Shown: positions 20,505 to 32,004 of the stretch, piece after piece | Numbering within the stretch: the first letter of the stretch is position 1 | Layout of the letters: each line of letters begins with the position of its first letter | Translations under genes and position numbers: made by a program | Notes under the pieces: model-generated | What the model saw: the letters and a program-made list of their open reading frames with translations, nothing else | Databases searched by the model: none | Told to the model about the DNA's origin: nothing | Source of the DNA: Doryteuthis pealeii | Lineage: Eukaryota > Mollusca > Cephalopoda > Myopsida > Loliginidae | Assembly (NCBI GenBank): GCA_023376005.1 | Contig: CM042145.1 | Span: 62,173,159 to 62,237,158, forward strand | Reading direction: 5' to 3' | Length of the DNA stretch: 64,000 bases

Positions 20505-20598
20505 TATGTGGTGTAATGGTTAGTAAGCTAGATCCGCACACCATTGTTAGTGGGTTTGATTTTCACTGAACGCCTAATAATTTGGCCTTGTGCCACAT

Positions 20599-20600
<2 letters not shown>
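20505..20600 (+). mobile_element. SINE-C copy
   Basis: GTGGTGTAATGGTTAGTAAG (box A-like), TTTGATTTTCACTGAACGCC and GGCCTTGTGCCACATCTTA, passing straight into a TA run. Confidence 0.55.
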
Positions 20601-20647
<47 letters not shown>

Positions 20648-20873
20648 GGCTGGTTTAGCTCAGTCAGTAGAGTGTCCGCCTAGGAATCACAAGGTTCCTG
20701 ATTCGATACTGGCCTTCACCAACTCAGCGTATGAGTAGCACAGGGATCTGTGCAGTAAAGTAAGGAGCTGACGGTAGGTGTGGCGCTCCACCTCAGACTC
20801 CTTGTCTTGTGCTAGTGAAAAGGGGATAGACTCCCTCAGTGTCTGGCTGATAGTGACTTTAAGCAACACCAAT
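20648..20873 (+). mobile_element. SINE-A, full length
   Basis: Box A TTAGCTCAGTCAGTAGAG is well kept. The box B region GATTCGATACTGG is close to consensus. The body carries ATGAGTAGCACAGGGATCTG, GGCGCTCCACC, GTGAAAAGGGGATAGAC and CTGGCTGATAGTGAC. It is preceded by a TA run. The frames across it are incidental. Confidence 0.88.
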
Positions 20874-21514
20874 GACATTACTTTTGAGAGAGAGAGAGAG
20901 AAAAGAGAGAGAGAGATGCATGGTTGATAAAAATTAAATTGTATTTTATATCTAAGTAGATTATTGAGACTAATATTTTCATTTCAGTGATCAAGTGAGA
21001 AGTACACATTTCAAAATAGACAAACGTTTGCGTGTGTAGGGAGTGAAGGGGGGGGGGGTCCAGCAAAAAAAAAAAAAAAAAAAAAAAAAGCCAATCCAAT
21101 TGTTATAATTGATCAATCAGGACCAGAAAAAAAAAAAAAGAAAAAAACCACATTAACTTTTTCATTGCAAATAAATCTTTGCCTGAAGATATTTCCATTG
21201 ATTTACTGATTAATGAAGCAGCTTATTGTTGCTCAAATTACCTTTAAGATGAAATAAAATATGAATGGGAAAATTAAAGTAGGAAAAATAAAAAACGAAT
21301 ATGGTCTTCAGACGCTAGAAGGAAATATTGGCATCACTAATTTTTGTCCCAATTTTATAGATGAGCTAATAACTTTATTATATATTTTATTTGTTATGGA
21401 AGGCTGGAAGGGTTACAATTTGTTCTCACCTCAAACTATATCAGTGGATAATGTTGGTATTGCTAGTTGACATAAACAAAAAAAATGTTTTGCTTCTTTT
21501 TTTTTTTTTTTTAA

Positions 21515-21812
21515 AGACAATCTTTATTATGGTATGTATAAATACAATGTTTCGGCCAGTGTATCCCCCCAGCCTTCTTCAGGTGTTCCCTGTGTATCCG
21601 TGCATAGTAGTAATCATCCAACCTGGGAAATCATTTTTAGTAGTTTGACTTGATCCAACAGGCGTCAAAGAACTTTTCAAGATTTTATTCAAATAATAAC
21701 ATCATTCTTATACACAGGGAAGTCCAGAGGATACAGCGGCCTAAACATTTTGTTTACACATACCACAATAAAGATGAAGACAACTGTCCGAAACATCAAA
21801 ATTATTCACATC
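21515..21812. mobile_element. Family D palindromic repeat (long form)
   Basis: The left end carries TTTATTATGG and CAATGTTTCGGCCAG, the right end CATACCACAATAAAGATGAA. About 170 bp separate the two CAGGGAA/TTCCCTG words. Its body matches 60765-60945 (CTTATTCAAATAATGATCAA-like). Confidence 0.65.
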
Positions 21813-22188
21813 ATCCCTAATCTTAAAAATACACTCAAATAACTAACTAAGTCTCTAATACTTTCTCATCCCTAGTTTCATTTTTTAAAGATTTCCATCA
21901 CTGTGTGTTTAGACACCTTTTTACACATTAAAAAAAAACAAAAAAAACACAAAAAAAACTGATGATTTAAAAAAAATTTTAAAAAAATCTTTTCAGGCAA
22001 AGGAAATAATGAAAATTATGAATGAAAATAATGTTTACATTTTCACACCAGTAAATCAGAGTTTTTTTTAACATTTCTTCTTTTGAATGGTCTAAAAATT
22101 TTGAAAATAATATTAACCTTTATTCAAGTTTCATTGTGTTAAATATAGGGGGGTGGGGGGTAAATTTTACACGTCAGATGGGACGTCC

Positions 22189-22286
22189 CTAACGTTCTGT
22201 GTGGGCTTTCATAATGTTAGGTCTAGACAATCTAGGTTCTTGCTGTTGCTGACCCAAACATCCTTCTCTATAGTTGACATATCCAC
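22189..22286 (-). CDS. Candidate terminal coding exon
   Basis: The minus strand has a long pyrimidine tract and TAG acceptor (CTTTTTCCTCTTTTGAGTAG), then an open frame in phase 2. It encodes 31 residues including GQQQQEPRLSRPNIMKAHTE, ending at a TAG (22189-22191). The segment lies in non-repetitive sequence with moderate GC, unlike its flanks. A second, shorter frame (STIEKDVWVSNSKNLDC) is also open. I do not recognise the protein. A chance acceptor plus a 31-codon frame is quite possible. Confidence 0.3.
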
Positions 22287-23069
22287 CTACTCAAAAGAGG
22301 AAAAAGGAAGAGAAGTAATAAAAATATGCTAAAAAGCAAGTTCATCATTCTGTTCTGCTTGGTGGATGCCCCAATTTAAACTTGGTCATTTGTTTTTCTT
22401 TTCACCACCTCCCAACACCATTATTTATATTCTAATGCAAAGAAAGAAAGAAAAAAAAGTCTATAAGAGTCTGATTCTTTATTATACATTAACTATTCCC
22501 AACATTAACAGCTAGATGTTTTCAGACATTTTACTTTATAGAAAAATAAAAATTAAAGGTTTTGAACACACACACTATATATATATATATATATATACCA
22601 AGCGTGTTGGTAGATAGAGAATTTGATTGTAAAAATATACCAAACATCAACCCCAAGATATTTGGTATCTTTATATATATATATATATAAGATATATATA
22701 TATTCATATAATATAATTTGTGATACCTAAGTTTCACAATTGCTAACACAAAGCAATAATTTAATTACTTTTGTTAAATGTTAAATTTATGAAATATTTT
22801 TTTAAAGAATCAAATTGTTAATTAAAAAAGAAAACTTTATTTGCCACCTCCTATTCTTCTAAAATCTTACAGTAATGCTTTCATATATATATATACACAT
22901 ACATATATACACACACATATAAATCTCAATAGTAAATAAATATAAATCTATAAATCTTATAGTAATGCTGATAAATTTTCATCAGTTTATACCAACATTT
23001 AATAGAAAACACAAATTTGTTTTTATGACAATTACCAATGAAGTAGTTATTTACTGACATCCCACTATC

Positions 23070-23325
23070 ATTATTTGGATTATTCAAACTATTGTCCTCA
23101 TCTTTATTGTTATCTATACAATGTTTCAGCAATATGTCCTCTGGCCTTGTTCAGGTATTTCTTGTCCTACTTGAGAGCCTTCATGTCGTAATCAGGAGCC
23201 TACACAGAACTTCATGAATTAAATAAATGGCTTGGTTCAAAGTTCCATGAAGGCTCCAGAGTTCAAAGAGAAGGACAATAGTCCAAATAATACAATTTAT
23301 CAAGACTCATCTCAAAAATTGAGAG
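23070..23325. mobile_element. Family D palindromic repeat
   Basis: AACTATTGTCCTCATC on the left is inverted as AAGGACAATAGTCC on the right. The interior has ATGTTTCAGC, GGCCTTGTTCAGGTATTTC and CATGAAGGCTCC. Confidence 0.65.
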
Positions 23326-24260
23326 AAATAGTATCCCACCATCAGTTGAACACAAGGACCATTATAGTGGGCAACCACGCACAAACCAAAAGCTCATGCA
23401 TGGCCAGTGCTAGAAATTGCTTATATCCCTTTGGCATTCCTCTTTTGATGCGCCTCAAGCACTGGGCAATAAATCCAGCTGAGCCCATTCAAATTAAGGA
23501 AGCAGGTAGGTGTTGCTTGGGAGGATGGCCCCCTGGGATCATGCTGATATTAATATCTTACTGGTCCAAATGGCTGCAGCCACTGGACACAGAGTTCCAG
23601 AAAAGTTAAGTATGTTTGCTAACCTATGACTTACAAATGGACTCCTTTCAACTTACAATTCTCAATATGGCATCTTCAAAAACAAACATCTTAATTATTA
23701 TTTTTTTTTCTTTTTTCTTTTTTTTCTTAATTGACACAACTATCAAAAAAAGCTGGATAATCCTGATTATCATTTTTAGAAAGTCAAGGAGGTTAATGGA
23801 AGAAAATAAATATGAAATTAAAATGATATACTAACTCAATCAATAAAAAAAACAATTAGAATAAGCTTCCATATATAAGATGCATGTAATCATAAAATGA
23901 AAGTAGTCACCAAGCAGCTCACAAAGTTGTCAACAAGTAATTAGCAAAGAGAAGTAGTCTCACTAAAGAGACTAGTAAAAACAATAAACTCAAGTATTTA
24001 TTATTAATTATTCAAAGCCTAGCAGCAAGTTGCTCGCATCTATAAAAAAAAATAGAATAAATAAAATAAAAAAAACAAGCACAAAAACAAACAAGCCTTC
24101 TCCATCTTGAATGAAAACAATATTTAACAGCCTATAAGAAGACCAACACCACTACCACATATATTTAATATTACAATTATGATGTTAAGCAAGTACAAGT
24201 ACAAGTACCAGTAGTCAGTGGCATCTGGGTAAACATTAGTCAATCAGATACCTCAACTTT
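23326..24260. other. No gene recognised
   Basis: The balanced-composition block 23340-23600 contains a 125-codon frame that starts in family D and shows no domain. After 23690 the sequence is AT-rich. Confidence 0.45.
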
Positions 24261-24271
24261 ACATTTCAAAC

Positions 24272-24710
24272 AAGTTAAAGAGACAATTCTTCCAAGCTGT
24301 AGTTGTATCAGTGCTACTGTATGGCTTCACCACTTGGACCCTAACAAAGCTCCTAGAGAATAAGCTAGATGAGAGCTGCAAAAGAATGCTGTGTGCGATA
24401 TTAAATAAATCATAGAAACAACACTCTACAAGAAAGCAGCTGTATAGCCACTTGCCCTTTATCACACAAACCATCCAAGTGAGATGAACAAGACATGCTG
24501 GGTACTGCTGGAGAAGCAAGGACAAACTTATAAGTGATGTTCTCCTATAGAAATCAACACATGGGAATGTGGGCCGTCCAGAAAAGTCCTAAACTGACCA
24601 GCTCTGCACGGATACTGGATGCTGTGCAGAGGCCCTCACAAGAGCAATGAATGATAGGGATGGTTGGCGAGAGTATCAGGGATATCTATGCTACTAGTGT
24701 GACATGATAT
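24272..24710 (+). pseudogene. Non-LTR retrotransposon (LINE) reverse transcriptase C-terminal relic
   Basis: The plus strand reads KRQFFQAVVVSVLLYGFTTW, then NKLDESCKRMLCAILNKS and a stop. It goes on with QLYSHLPFITQTIQVR, TRHAGYCWRSKDKLISDVLL, THGNVGRPEKS, TDQLCTDTGCCAEALTRAMN and DRDGWRESIRDI. This is the conserved C-terminal tail of LINE reverse transcriptases, with the LLYG...W motif, the RW-type GH-C-WR region and DR-W-R. Scattered stops mark a dead 5'-truncated copy. The frame on the opposite strand is a shadow. Confidence 0.85.
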
Positions 24711-24939
24711 CTCAAATTCATGAGATATTTTTAAAGATATTTTTTGGTCTTGTGATCATTAAAATTACATACCCACTCCAAACCCCATCTTATATGCCAT
24801 CAGATATTGCATTTATCAAATTTCTTTTAAAATAATAAATGCTTATTGATAAATTTGTGTTTATTAATGAAAAATAAAAAATGCTACGGGTTTAAATAGA
24901 TCAAAAAATAAGTTGTAAAAATGTGTTGAAAAAACAATG

Positions 24940-25037
24940 AGTTGAAGAAAAATTTGAATACCCAACAAGAACGAATAAAAAAAATGTCTTTAAATAACCC
25001 AAGGGTTGACATGCCGTAAAATCCAACCAACCAACTT
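24940..25037 (+). mobile_element. Retroposon R 3' end fragment
   Basis: The final 100 bp of the family: ACCCAACAAGAACGAATAAA, TAACCCAAGGGTTGACATGC, then CCGTAAAATCCAACCAACCA. The (CCAA)n tail is clear. Confidence 0.75.
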
Positions 25038-25834
25038 CAGGTGAAAATTATTCTAATAACCAAGTCTAATCTGAGACAGACACACGGATTCTATTTTAAT
25101 AGAATTCATTTGCACCATAAATAAACATGTAATTAATTAGTCAATTTAGTAATTTGACTTATTTGAAACACTTAATAATTTATATGATTAATAACAATGA
25201 CATGTAGTCTCATTGGTTCGACTTTGTTTAAAAACAATAAAAAGGACAAACAAATAAAATAACTGAAAATTGTCTACAGAAAATTAAAAAACCTACTTAT
25301 TTGTTTTAATTCATTCTACTTGGGTAGGATTTCCCCCCCCTCCTTAGTGAAATTTTAAGGTTTTATTTTAATTGTAAATATCAATTCGTAGAGGGGGGGT
25401 AGCCTATATACTTTCTTATTCTACATGGGGTTGTGCAAAATAGGTAGCCACTTTGAAAAGAAAAAAAAATTAAAAACAAATTTGCTTTACAATGGAAATA
25501 TGCACAATTAAATTTGACATTATTCATTCATTCATTCAAAAATTAGCACAGTTCTCTTTTTTTTAATTGTAGCCTGACAAGCAGAACACTGCAACTTTGA
25601 TGTTCAAGAAATCACTTTAATTTTTCAGAAATAGATTTATCTTGATTACCTCTCATTATATATGTTAGTTTCTCAGTGAGTATAAAGAGAGAGATTGGAG
25701 AGTGTGAAATATATTTGTAGGTTAAGTTTCATAAGGAGCCAGCCCAAGCTTCTCAGCACCTTGTTCTTAATAGAATTCCAAGAATCAGTCCCATTTAAAT
25801 TAATAAAAATTTAGAAATCTTACAAAATGATTTT

Positions 25835-25870
<36 letters not shown>

Positions 25871-26010
25871 ATCAAGGCGTTTTGTTTTTTTCTAATTTAA
25901 TTAGCTTTACAAACTCAATTTTCCCTAATCCCAATTATCTACCCAGAGCTCAATGGGTTACCCAACAGGTCACATTTTGTCTAGTTGTATATTAATTTAA
26001 GATGTGCATG
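25038..26010. other. No gene recognised
   Basis: AT-rich, with C/G homopolymers (25332, 25394) and a T29 run at 25838-25866. No family match within the window. Confidence 0.5.
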
Positions 26011-26013
26011 TGA

Positions 26014-26060
<47 letters not shown>
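26014..26060. repeat. (TA)n microsatellite
   Basis: About 23 TA units; another run is at 26344-26378. Confidence 0.97.
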
Positions 26061-26063
<3 letters not shown>

Positions 26064-26339
26064 AAGTACTGTTTTAATGTTTTGATTGGAATAGTATTAT
26101 TTCAGTAATTCAGCCAAGAGTGCTAAATACTTCATAAAAAGTAGAGCTTTAATAAATCTACAGAGGTTTGACTCCATAAACAAATTAAAATAAATCTCAC
26201 AGGAAAAAGAAATATTTACAAAGCACAACCCTCCCCACTTACCTAATGGCAAATAAGAAGAAATAATAGTAATTTCAACTTGGTCCAGTAAGATGTCCAA
26301 ATGAGATAACAACTGAAACCATGGTAAACCCATAATTTT

Positions 26340-26380
<41 letters not shown>

Positions 26381-26487
26381 GTGTGTGTGATATCAAGTGT
26401 TTCCTTGACAGGATTCAACCAAAATTGAAAACTCAAATGTACATATAAAGATTTGTGTAAATATTTTTACATATGTGGAATATTATA

Positions 26488-27070
26488 TCTTATTATAATG
26501 GAGAATGTGTGTTTTTCTGTCTGTAACCGAAACTATATTACTACTCAAGTCACAATTTACATCACATTCTCCATGATTTTATTTATTTAAACCTTAATTA
26601 TTAATAAAATTCTTTTACATTATATACTGTTGACCATATCTACATACTAATAACATGCAATTGTATCTATATATACAAAAAAATAGCGGTTTACAGTGTT
26701 AATGGAAAGGCTAATTTGCATATTGATATCAAAAATTTGATTTTAATAAATGTGTTTATTATTATTGATTTCTAATCATTTGGTTTTATCTTAATGAATA
26801 TAAGCAAAAATCTCGAAATCTTAAAAGGAATCGATTAACAAGGAAAAATAACTAATTTTATTCTTTACTTCCTATTTTTAATTAGCAATGAAAGACAGGA
26901 GTGATGGAAGAGTAAGTTTCAGTTGTTCTATTTTTCTTATTATCCCCCCTCTGTTCCAAATCTTTTTATCTGCATTCTTATTTAGTTTAATTAGCCTTTC
27001 TAGTTTGATATAATATTTTATGACATTAAAACTTAAATACTTGCGCCCGGGGGATGCATATATTTGCTAG
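26488..27070 (+). mobile_element. Helitron-B, full-length non-autonomous copy
   Basis: The 5' end TCTTATTATAATGGAG is preceded by A. The 3' end has a GC-rich block GCGCCCGGGGGATGC, then ATATATTTG, then CTAG, with T following. Other copies give a clear 3' hairpin at this position (TGCGCCC, ACCATA, GGGCACA at 59833 read in reverse). The body is AT-rich and non-coding, 583 bp. End structure and A/T insertion site are Helitron-typical. Confidence 0.78.
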
Positions 27071-27074
27071 TATG

Positions 27075-27107
<33 letters not shown>

Positions 27108-27502
27108 CATGGTTTACACATTAATGATTGTCAGCTTTCTTAGTGTTCTTATCTAAATGACACAGGCACTTTCTCTTGTCAGGATAATGATGGCTACTTA
27201 CATAGACTTTTTCCTTACTACCTACCCCCCTTCCCTACTCGATCTGTTAATGTGACAGGTAACTGGGGATGTTAGAACTATAGTCCAAACATTTGGGTTT
27301 TATACATCCAAAAGCCTTTAAAGTATCAACAGCCTCCCTTCCTTTGTGCCTGTTTATCTTGGGAAGAGGATTTAACCTGACAATCTGACATTTGCATTGG
27401 ACACTAATATGTTCCCTTCAAGAAAGAAAGAAAAAGTCTCTGAATCTTAATCTTTCTTGCTGATGCTTTTGAAAAGTACAAGATGTGCCACAATGGCTAA
27501 TA

Positions 27503-27850
27503 TCTTATTATAATGGTGATTCAGTGTTTATGGCAGTGCTTATGTCACAATATCCTCAGGAATTGTGTAAGTTTATCAATGAGTATTTAATTTATAGTCA
27601 TAACCAAAATCATTAATACATAGAATAAATCTTATTTATTAACGATGTCTATGAAAATCTGAGTTAGATTTGCCTCAAAACAGCCCATGATGTTATTAGT
27701 ACATTTAAAATCCAGCAATGTGTCTTATATATCACTAAGAAATAAAGGTTTACATAATATATGGTGTGGTTAATTTGCATATTGGTTTTAACAAAACCGG
27801 TTTTAATAAATAATTACTTGATGTTATTGATCTCTAATATTATTGTTATC
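27503..27850 (+). mobile_element. Helitron-B 5' part
   Basis: It starts TCTTATTATAATGGTG after an A. It follows the family through GTTTATCAATGAGTATTTAA and TTTACATAATATATGGTGTG to GTTATTGATCTCTAATATTA, where homology stops. The 3' end is missing. Confidence 0.75.
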
Positions 27851-28133
27851 TCCTTACTCTCCCCTTGTTACACTATCTCAAACACACAGATGAGGTTACT
27901 ATCCAAAAATGCTAGACAAGATTCAAAACCTTAGTTATTAATTTAATTTTTTTGTTTTTTACAAAATGTCTTATAAAAAAAAAAAAGATAATAGCCAGAC
28001 ACACACATAGAATAAATCTGAAAGAAGAGTACAATAATTGTACATTCTATTTAAAAACAATAAAAAATAAAAAATAAATATTTGCCAACCTACATTACTG
28101 CTTTTTGCCAACTTATTTAATTCATTGCAGATG

Positions 28134-28140
<7 letters not shown>

Positions 28141-28192
<52 letters not shown>
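28141..28192. repeat. (TA)n microsatellite
   Basis: About 26 TA units. Confidence 0.97.
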
Positions 28193-28195
<3 letters not shown>

Positions 28196-28734
28196 CAGAT
28201 AGGATCGTCAAGGACATGAAGAATTAGAAAATTTGACTAAGTTCAAATTTGTAATTTTCTTCAGTTGCTTGAATGTTCTTTGCGTTGCAGCCTCTACCCC
28301 CCCCCCCAAATCTTTTGAAAGAAAAAGTCCCATATACATAATGTATGAGGACAGATGTCCTTTTGTAAGTCGACACCATATGAAATAGGCACCACGAAAC
28401 AACTGACAAAGTAAGTTTTGACTCTAGTCTTGTTCCATTTTCAGAGGAGAGTTCAAAAAATAAAAGAAAAAGAAAAAATTCAAGGCTGACTTATCAAGAA
28501 AACTAGTTCAACTCATTTCCAAGTAAAAAAAAAAAAAAAATTTAAAAAAAATAAAAAAAAAGAACTGTGTAAGCAGAAACAAATGATGATGATGATACCA
28601 CCCACACCACCACCTTTGAAAAGGGGGTTGAATAAAGCACTTGTCCACAAGTTTATTTTAAGTGTCTTATTAAAAACATGAAAGAGTTTATACAGATGAT
28701 TCTGCTTTCCAGATCTGACTGAGCAGTCTATGGT

Positions 28735-29193
28735 ATGCAACACTCTACTTTGACCACCCATCTAGCCTAAGTAAGGGCCAAAGAGGTCCCCTCCAATCAA
28801 TCAGCTGGTCATGTCAAGCCCTAGCACCTATATGATTATCGCAACCCCTTTGCAAACCCCCAAACCTTTTTATCATATATATGTTAGAAGGCGGTGGCTG
28901 ACAGTCTTTATGTTCTGGGTATGACATTAAACTGCATCTCATGGTGAAGTTCCAAATTTAGAGATCTGGAGAGTGTCGAGTACCTCATTATCGTTATTAC
29001 TCCCAGATCCACTCTGACCCAGAGTTGTAGTACCTTTTAGGGTCCCATCTATGGGTACAATAGAAAGAATGAGTTTTAAAAAGAATTGAGTTTAATAGAA
29101 AAAAAAAAGAAATACTCATCAAGAATGAATAGAAAATGTCTTCTGTATAAAATAACCCAACAGGGTTCAATATGCCGTAAAATCCAACCAACC
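28735..29193 (+). mobile_element. Retroposon R, long copy
   Basis: Sense strand plus: CCATCTAGCCTAAGTAAGGG, CAGCTGGTCATGTCAAGCCC, GAAGGCGGTGGCTGAC, GTGAAGTTCC, GGGTCCCATCTATGGG, and the 3' end CCGTAAAATCCAACCAACCA. It extends 5' as far as the 14955 copy. Confidence 0.78.
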
Positions 29194-29595
29194 AATAATC
29201 CAGACCCTTTCATCTTAGTATGCAGAAAAACTTAGTATCCCAAAAGTGAATCTGTTTGCTTAATTCTTAAAACCAACACAAAATACATCATTTTTCTACT
29301 GTAAAAACAAAAAGCAAAATAGAAATTTTCTTGTATTCAATGTTTTAAACATCAATTGCAACCGAAACAACATCCTTTGCACTTGGGTTTTGTTTGGGTT
29401 TTTTTATGATACACACACACACACAACACACACACACACACAGAGTCCAGATTGAATTGAATGCAATGACCCTGCATTAAATGGATTATAGCAGAGATCA
29501 GCAGCAATGAGGAAGATGAAAATCACTGTGTTTTATAGAAAAATGATTAAAATAAAACCTCTAAATATGTTTTATGGTAGATAAAAATAAAGTAT

Positions 29596-29678
29596 GTATT
29601 TACTAAATTCTTCTGCCACAGACAGGATGTGACACAAGGTCAACTTTTTAAATAGAGTACTAATGGTTTGCATTCAGT

Positions 29679-29680
<2 letters not shown>
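29596..29680 (-). mobile_element. SINE-B 3' fragment
   Basis: TATTTACTAAATTCTTCTGC, ACAGGATGTGACACAAGGTC and GTTTGCATTCAGTTTTC match the reverse of the SINE-B 3' end. The copy is cut off by the TA run at 29681. Confidence 0.65.

Positions 29681-29735
<55 letters not shown>
29681..29735. repeat. (TA)n microsatellite
   Basis: About 27 TA units. Confidence 0.97.
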
Positions 29736-29738
<3 letters not shown>

Positions 29739-29967
29739 TTCTACGCATACATACACATATGTTCAAAAGGGTTGGGGGTTTGGGGGGGTAATACAAGTTT
29801 AAAACTATTCCTATGCCTGCATTTGAAAATTATCTCATTTCTCTTATTAAGAAGCTTTTCTTTTTTTTTATACTGAATTATTTTTTTTTTTCTTCCCGAC
29901 AAAAATGTCATTTATTCCTCAAGCCTGTAGGTGTTGTACATCCTTTGACAATTTACCAGTTTATTAT

Positions 29968-30085
29968 TTTAAATAGAAAATAGAAACAAAATATCAGGCA
30001 TGCAAACAAAAGATCATCATCAGGATAAAGAAGATGATGATCTCTTGTTTTCATGCCTGATGTTTCAATTTTATTTTATATTTAA
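29968..30085. repeat. Long hairpin, about 50-bp arms
   Basis: The inner arms ATCAGGCATGCAAACAAAAG and CTTGTTTTCATGCCTGAT continue through ATCATCATC/GATGATGAT to an 8-base centre (GGATAAAG). Outer homology (ATTTTAAATA, GAAACA) extends the stem with mismatches. Confidence 0.75.
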
Positions 30086-30521
30086 AATAATTTTAAATAG
30101 AATAACATGTGTATAAACAAATTTTGATCGAAACACGAGTTGACAAATAACAATAATAAATTTCATCCATACCAAAGTATACATATTTTTCTTCCAATTA
30201 TCTTTTCCACACACACAAATTGCAATAGTTCTTTCTTCACACAAGGAAATGTAGAGCACAATCACCTACAGTTGCTGTTGGCCACAACAAAATATCATAA
30301 CAGAGATTGAATACAAAAAAAAAAGTGGAAAGAAACAAATTGAATATGAAGTTTCTTCTCTGCCGTTCTAAATTCTTGTCAAAGTTCCAAAATCAAAAAC
30401 TTTGATTGAAGAGTTGAAAATCAGAGAAAAGTTATCAATAAGCAACGGTCTACAAAATAACAACAAATACAAAAACAGACAGAAAACCTATTAGCAAATG
30501 TCTGGTCAACAACAAAACAGG

Positions 30522-30607
30522 ATTTGTTTTTTTTTTTTTTTTGTTTTTTTTTGTTTTTTTTTTTTTTTTTTGTTTTTTTTTGTTTTTTGTTTTTTTTTTG
30601 GGGGGGG
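30522..30607. repeat. Poly-T tract with G end
   Basis: About 80 bases of T broken by single G or C, ending in eight G. The phenylalanine-rich frame here is not a gene. Confidence 0.95.
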
Positions 30608-30950
30608 TCTGACTGGCATCAGACTTAATTGTAACATCTGCTTCTCAGTCAATAATTTTCACAAAAGATTTACTTCATGACGACATACAACAAAAATCAT
30701 CTCAAGTCGACCATAGCTACTCACAATTTCTATAGCAACAGATATTCTTTAAACGAAATAGACTTAATAAAATATAGGATGTAATTACACAAGTCATTTG
30801 AAATTAATAATGATGCTCTTCAGAAACATCTAACTAAAATGAAAATAATTAAAATGGTTTAATTTATAATTTATTTGAAATAAAAACATCTAGTGAAAGC
30901 AAAACTCTAAAATACATACATACATACATACATATACAAATACATGTATA

Positions 30951-31060
30951 TCTGGGTTAAGGTAGCATGGACATGGAGTCAACACTACCTTAACTCAAAT
31001 ATTAACACAGTATCAATGATATTGAGCATTATCTGCTTAGAAATATAGCACCCATATTAT
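30951..31060. repeat. Dispersed hairpin repeat (SINE-D-like)
   Basis: GGGTTAAGGTAG and CTACCTTAACTC form a hairpin around CATGGACATGGAGTC. GAAATATAGCACCCATATTA closes it, as in the 20396 copy. Confidence 0.45.
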
Positions 31061-31065
31061 CTTTT

Positions 31066-31195
31066 TACCAGCCCCTATGCATGAGCAGGATGTGACACAA
31101 CATCAATTTCTTGAGCTGAGTTTAACAGGTTTGAATTCAGTTTTCCTTCTCCTAGTGGTTACCTATCCAAGGTTAAAGAGCCAAGTCTGCCTATA
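31066..31195 (-). mobile_element. SINE-B 3' half
   Basis: ACCAGCCCCTATGCATGAGC, ATGTGACACAACATCAATTT, TTTAACAGGTTTGAATTCAG and GTTAAAGAGCCAAGTCTGCC lie in SINE-B reverse order. A TA run replaces the 5' half. Confidence 0.7.
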
Positions 31196-31261
31196 TATAT
31201 ATATATATATATATATAGGAAGTTTGGTATGTATGTGTCGATGTATAACTCCAAAATGGGG

Positions 31262-31500
31262 AGGTCACTCAGATGGGATCCTAACAGGTGCTACCACCAT
31301 GAGTCAAGTGGACCTGGGAGTAATGGTAATTGATGGGTAGTCTCCAATCCTCAGAGCTCCAAAACTAAAGCCTCACCATCAGATGCAGTTTAGTGTCATA
31401 CTCAGGACACCCCTTTTTTATTGGGAGGAGTTCTTACCCCTCTGTAGGCGAGGCGATACAACCCAACCCCCAACAATAAATTGATATGCCCTATCAATCT
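31262..31500 (-). mobile_element. Retroposon R fragment
   Basis: CAGATGGGATCCTAACAGGT, AAGTGGACCTGGGAGTAATG, CCTCACCATCAGATGCAG and GTCATACTCAGGACA are the middle of the family. Both ends are lost. Confidence 0.65.
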
Positions 31501-31748
31501 TTTGATTTAAGGAACAGTAATACCAACATCTAGTTCATGCCAAGAAGTGAAAATTAAATTAAATTTGGATGATGATCTGATACTTGTATCTATAACACAA
31601 CATAGCAAAATTTCTGTTCGGGCAATGACATTAAAGGACTCAAATTTGTAAAACACCAATTTTGAATTCAATTTGCAACTTAAATGTGGGATTTGCATTA
31701 AGAACATAAGTGATATATGCAAAACTCTAAAAGTACATATACATATAT

Positions 31749-31783
31749 GTGGAGAAAGGTAGACAAACACGGGATGTTATAGA
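31749..31783. repeat. Penelope-associated flank motif
   Basis: GTGGAGAAAGGTAGACAAAC, then ACGGGATGTTATAG, nearly identical to 4158-4190 and joined here directly to reverse transcriptase coding. Confidence 0.6.
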
Positions 31784-31939
31784 AAATCCCTAGCTAGCCT
31801 AGACATAAAATCACTTTACACAAACATACCTGTAGACAAATGCCTAAATAGACTAGAAAAACATCTTGCCACAAATATACCCAACTATCATGTCCCCCTC
31901 ACTCTCCAGAAAATAATCAAAATATGTAGACTATGCACA
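31784..31939 (+). pseudogene. Penelope-like element reverse transcriptase fragment
   Basis: An open stretch of about 52 codons reads KSLASLDIKSLYTNIPVDK, then CLNRLEKHLA and TLQKIIKICRLCT. The S-L-D-x-x-S-L-Y/F-T-N-I-P block is the RT motif with the first catalytic aspartate, in the form typical of Penelope-like retroelements. It ends in a TA run. Only this motif remains. Confidence 0.78.
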
Positions 31940-32004
31940 TTATATATATATATATATATACACACATACACATACACACACACACACACATGTATATATA
32001 TCCC

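Noticed and set aside
20648..20720. True tRNA gene at SINE-A heads
   Set aside because: The cloverleaf cannot be completed, box B is imperfect and the sequence continues into a conserved SINE body. The same applies to SINE-B heads.
23232..23609. 125-codon frame as a gene
   Set aside because: It starts inside family D repeat, shows no domain, and long frames of this size occur by chance.
24259..24525. Minus-strand frame over the LINE tail
   Set aside because: It is the shadow of the plus-strand RT relic, which matches the known family.
30498..30680. Phenylalanine-rich frame
   Set aside because: It is a poly-T tract.
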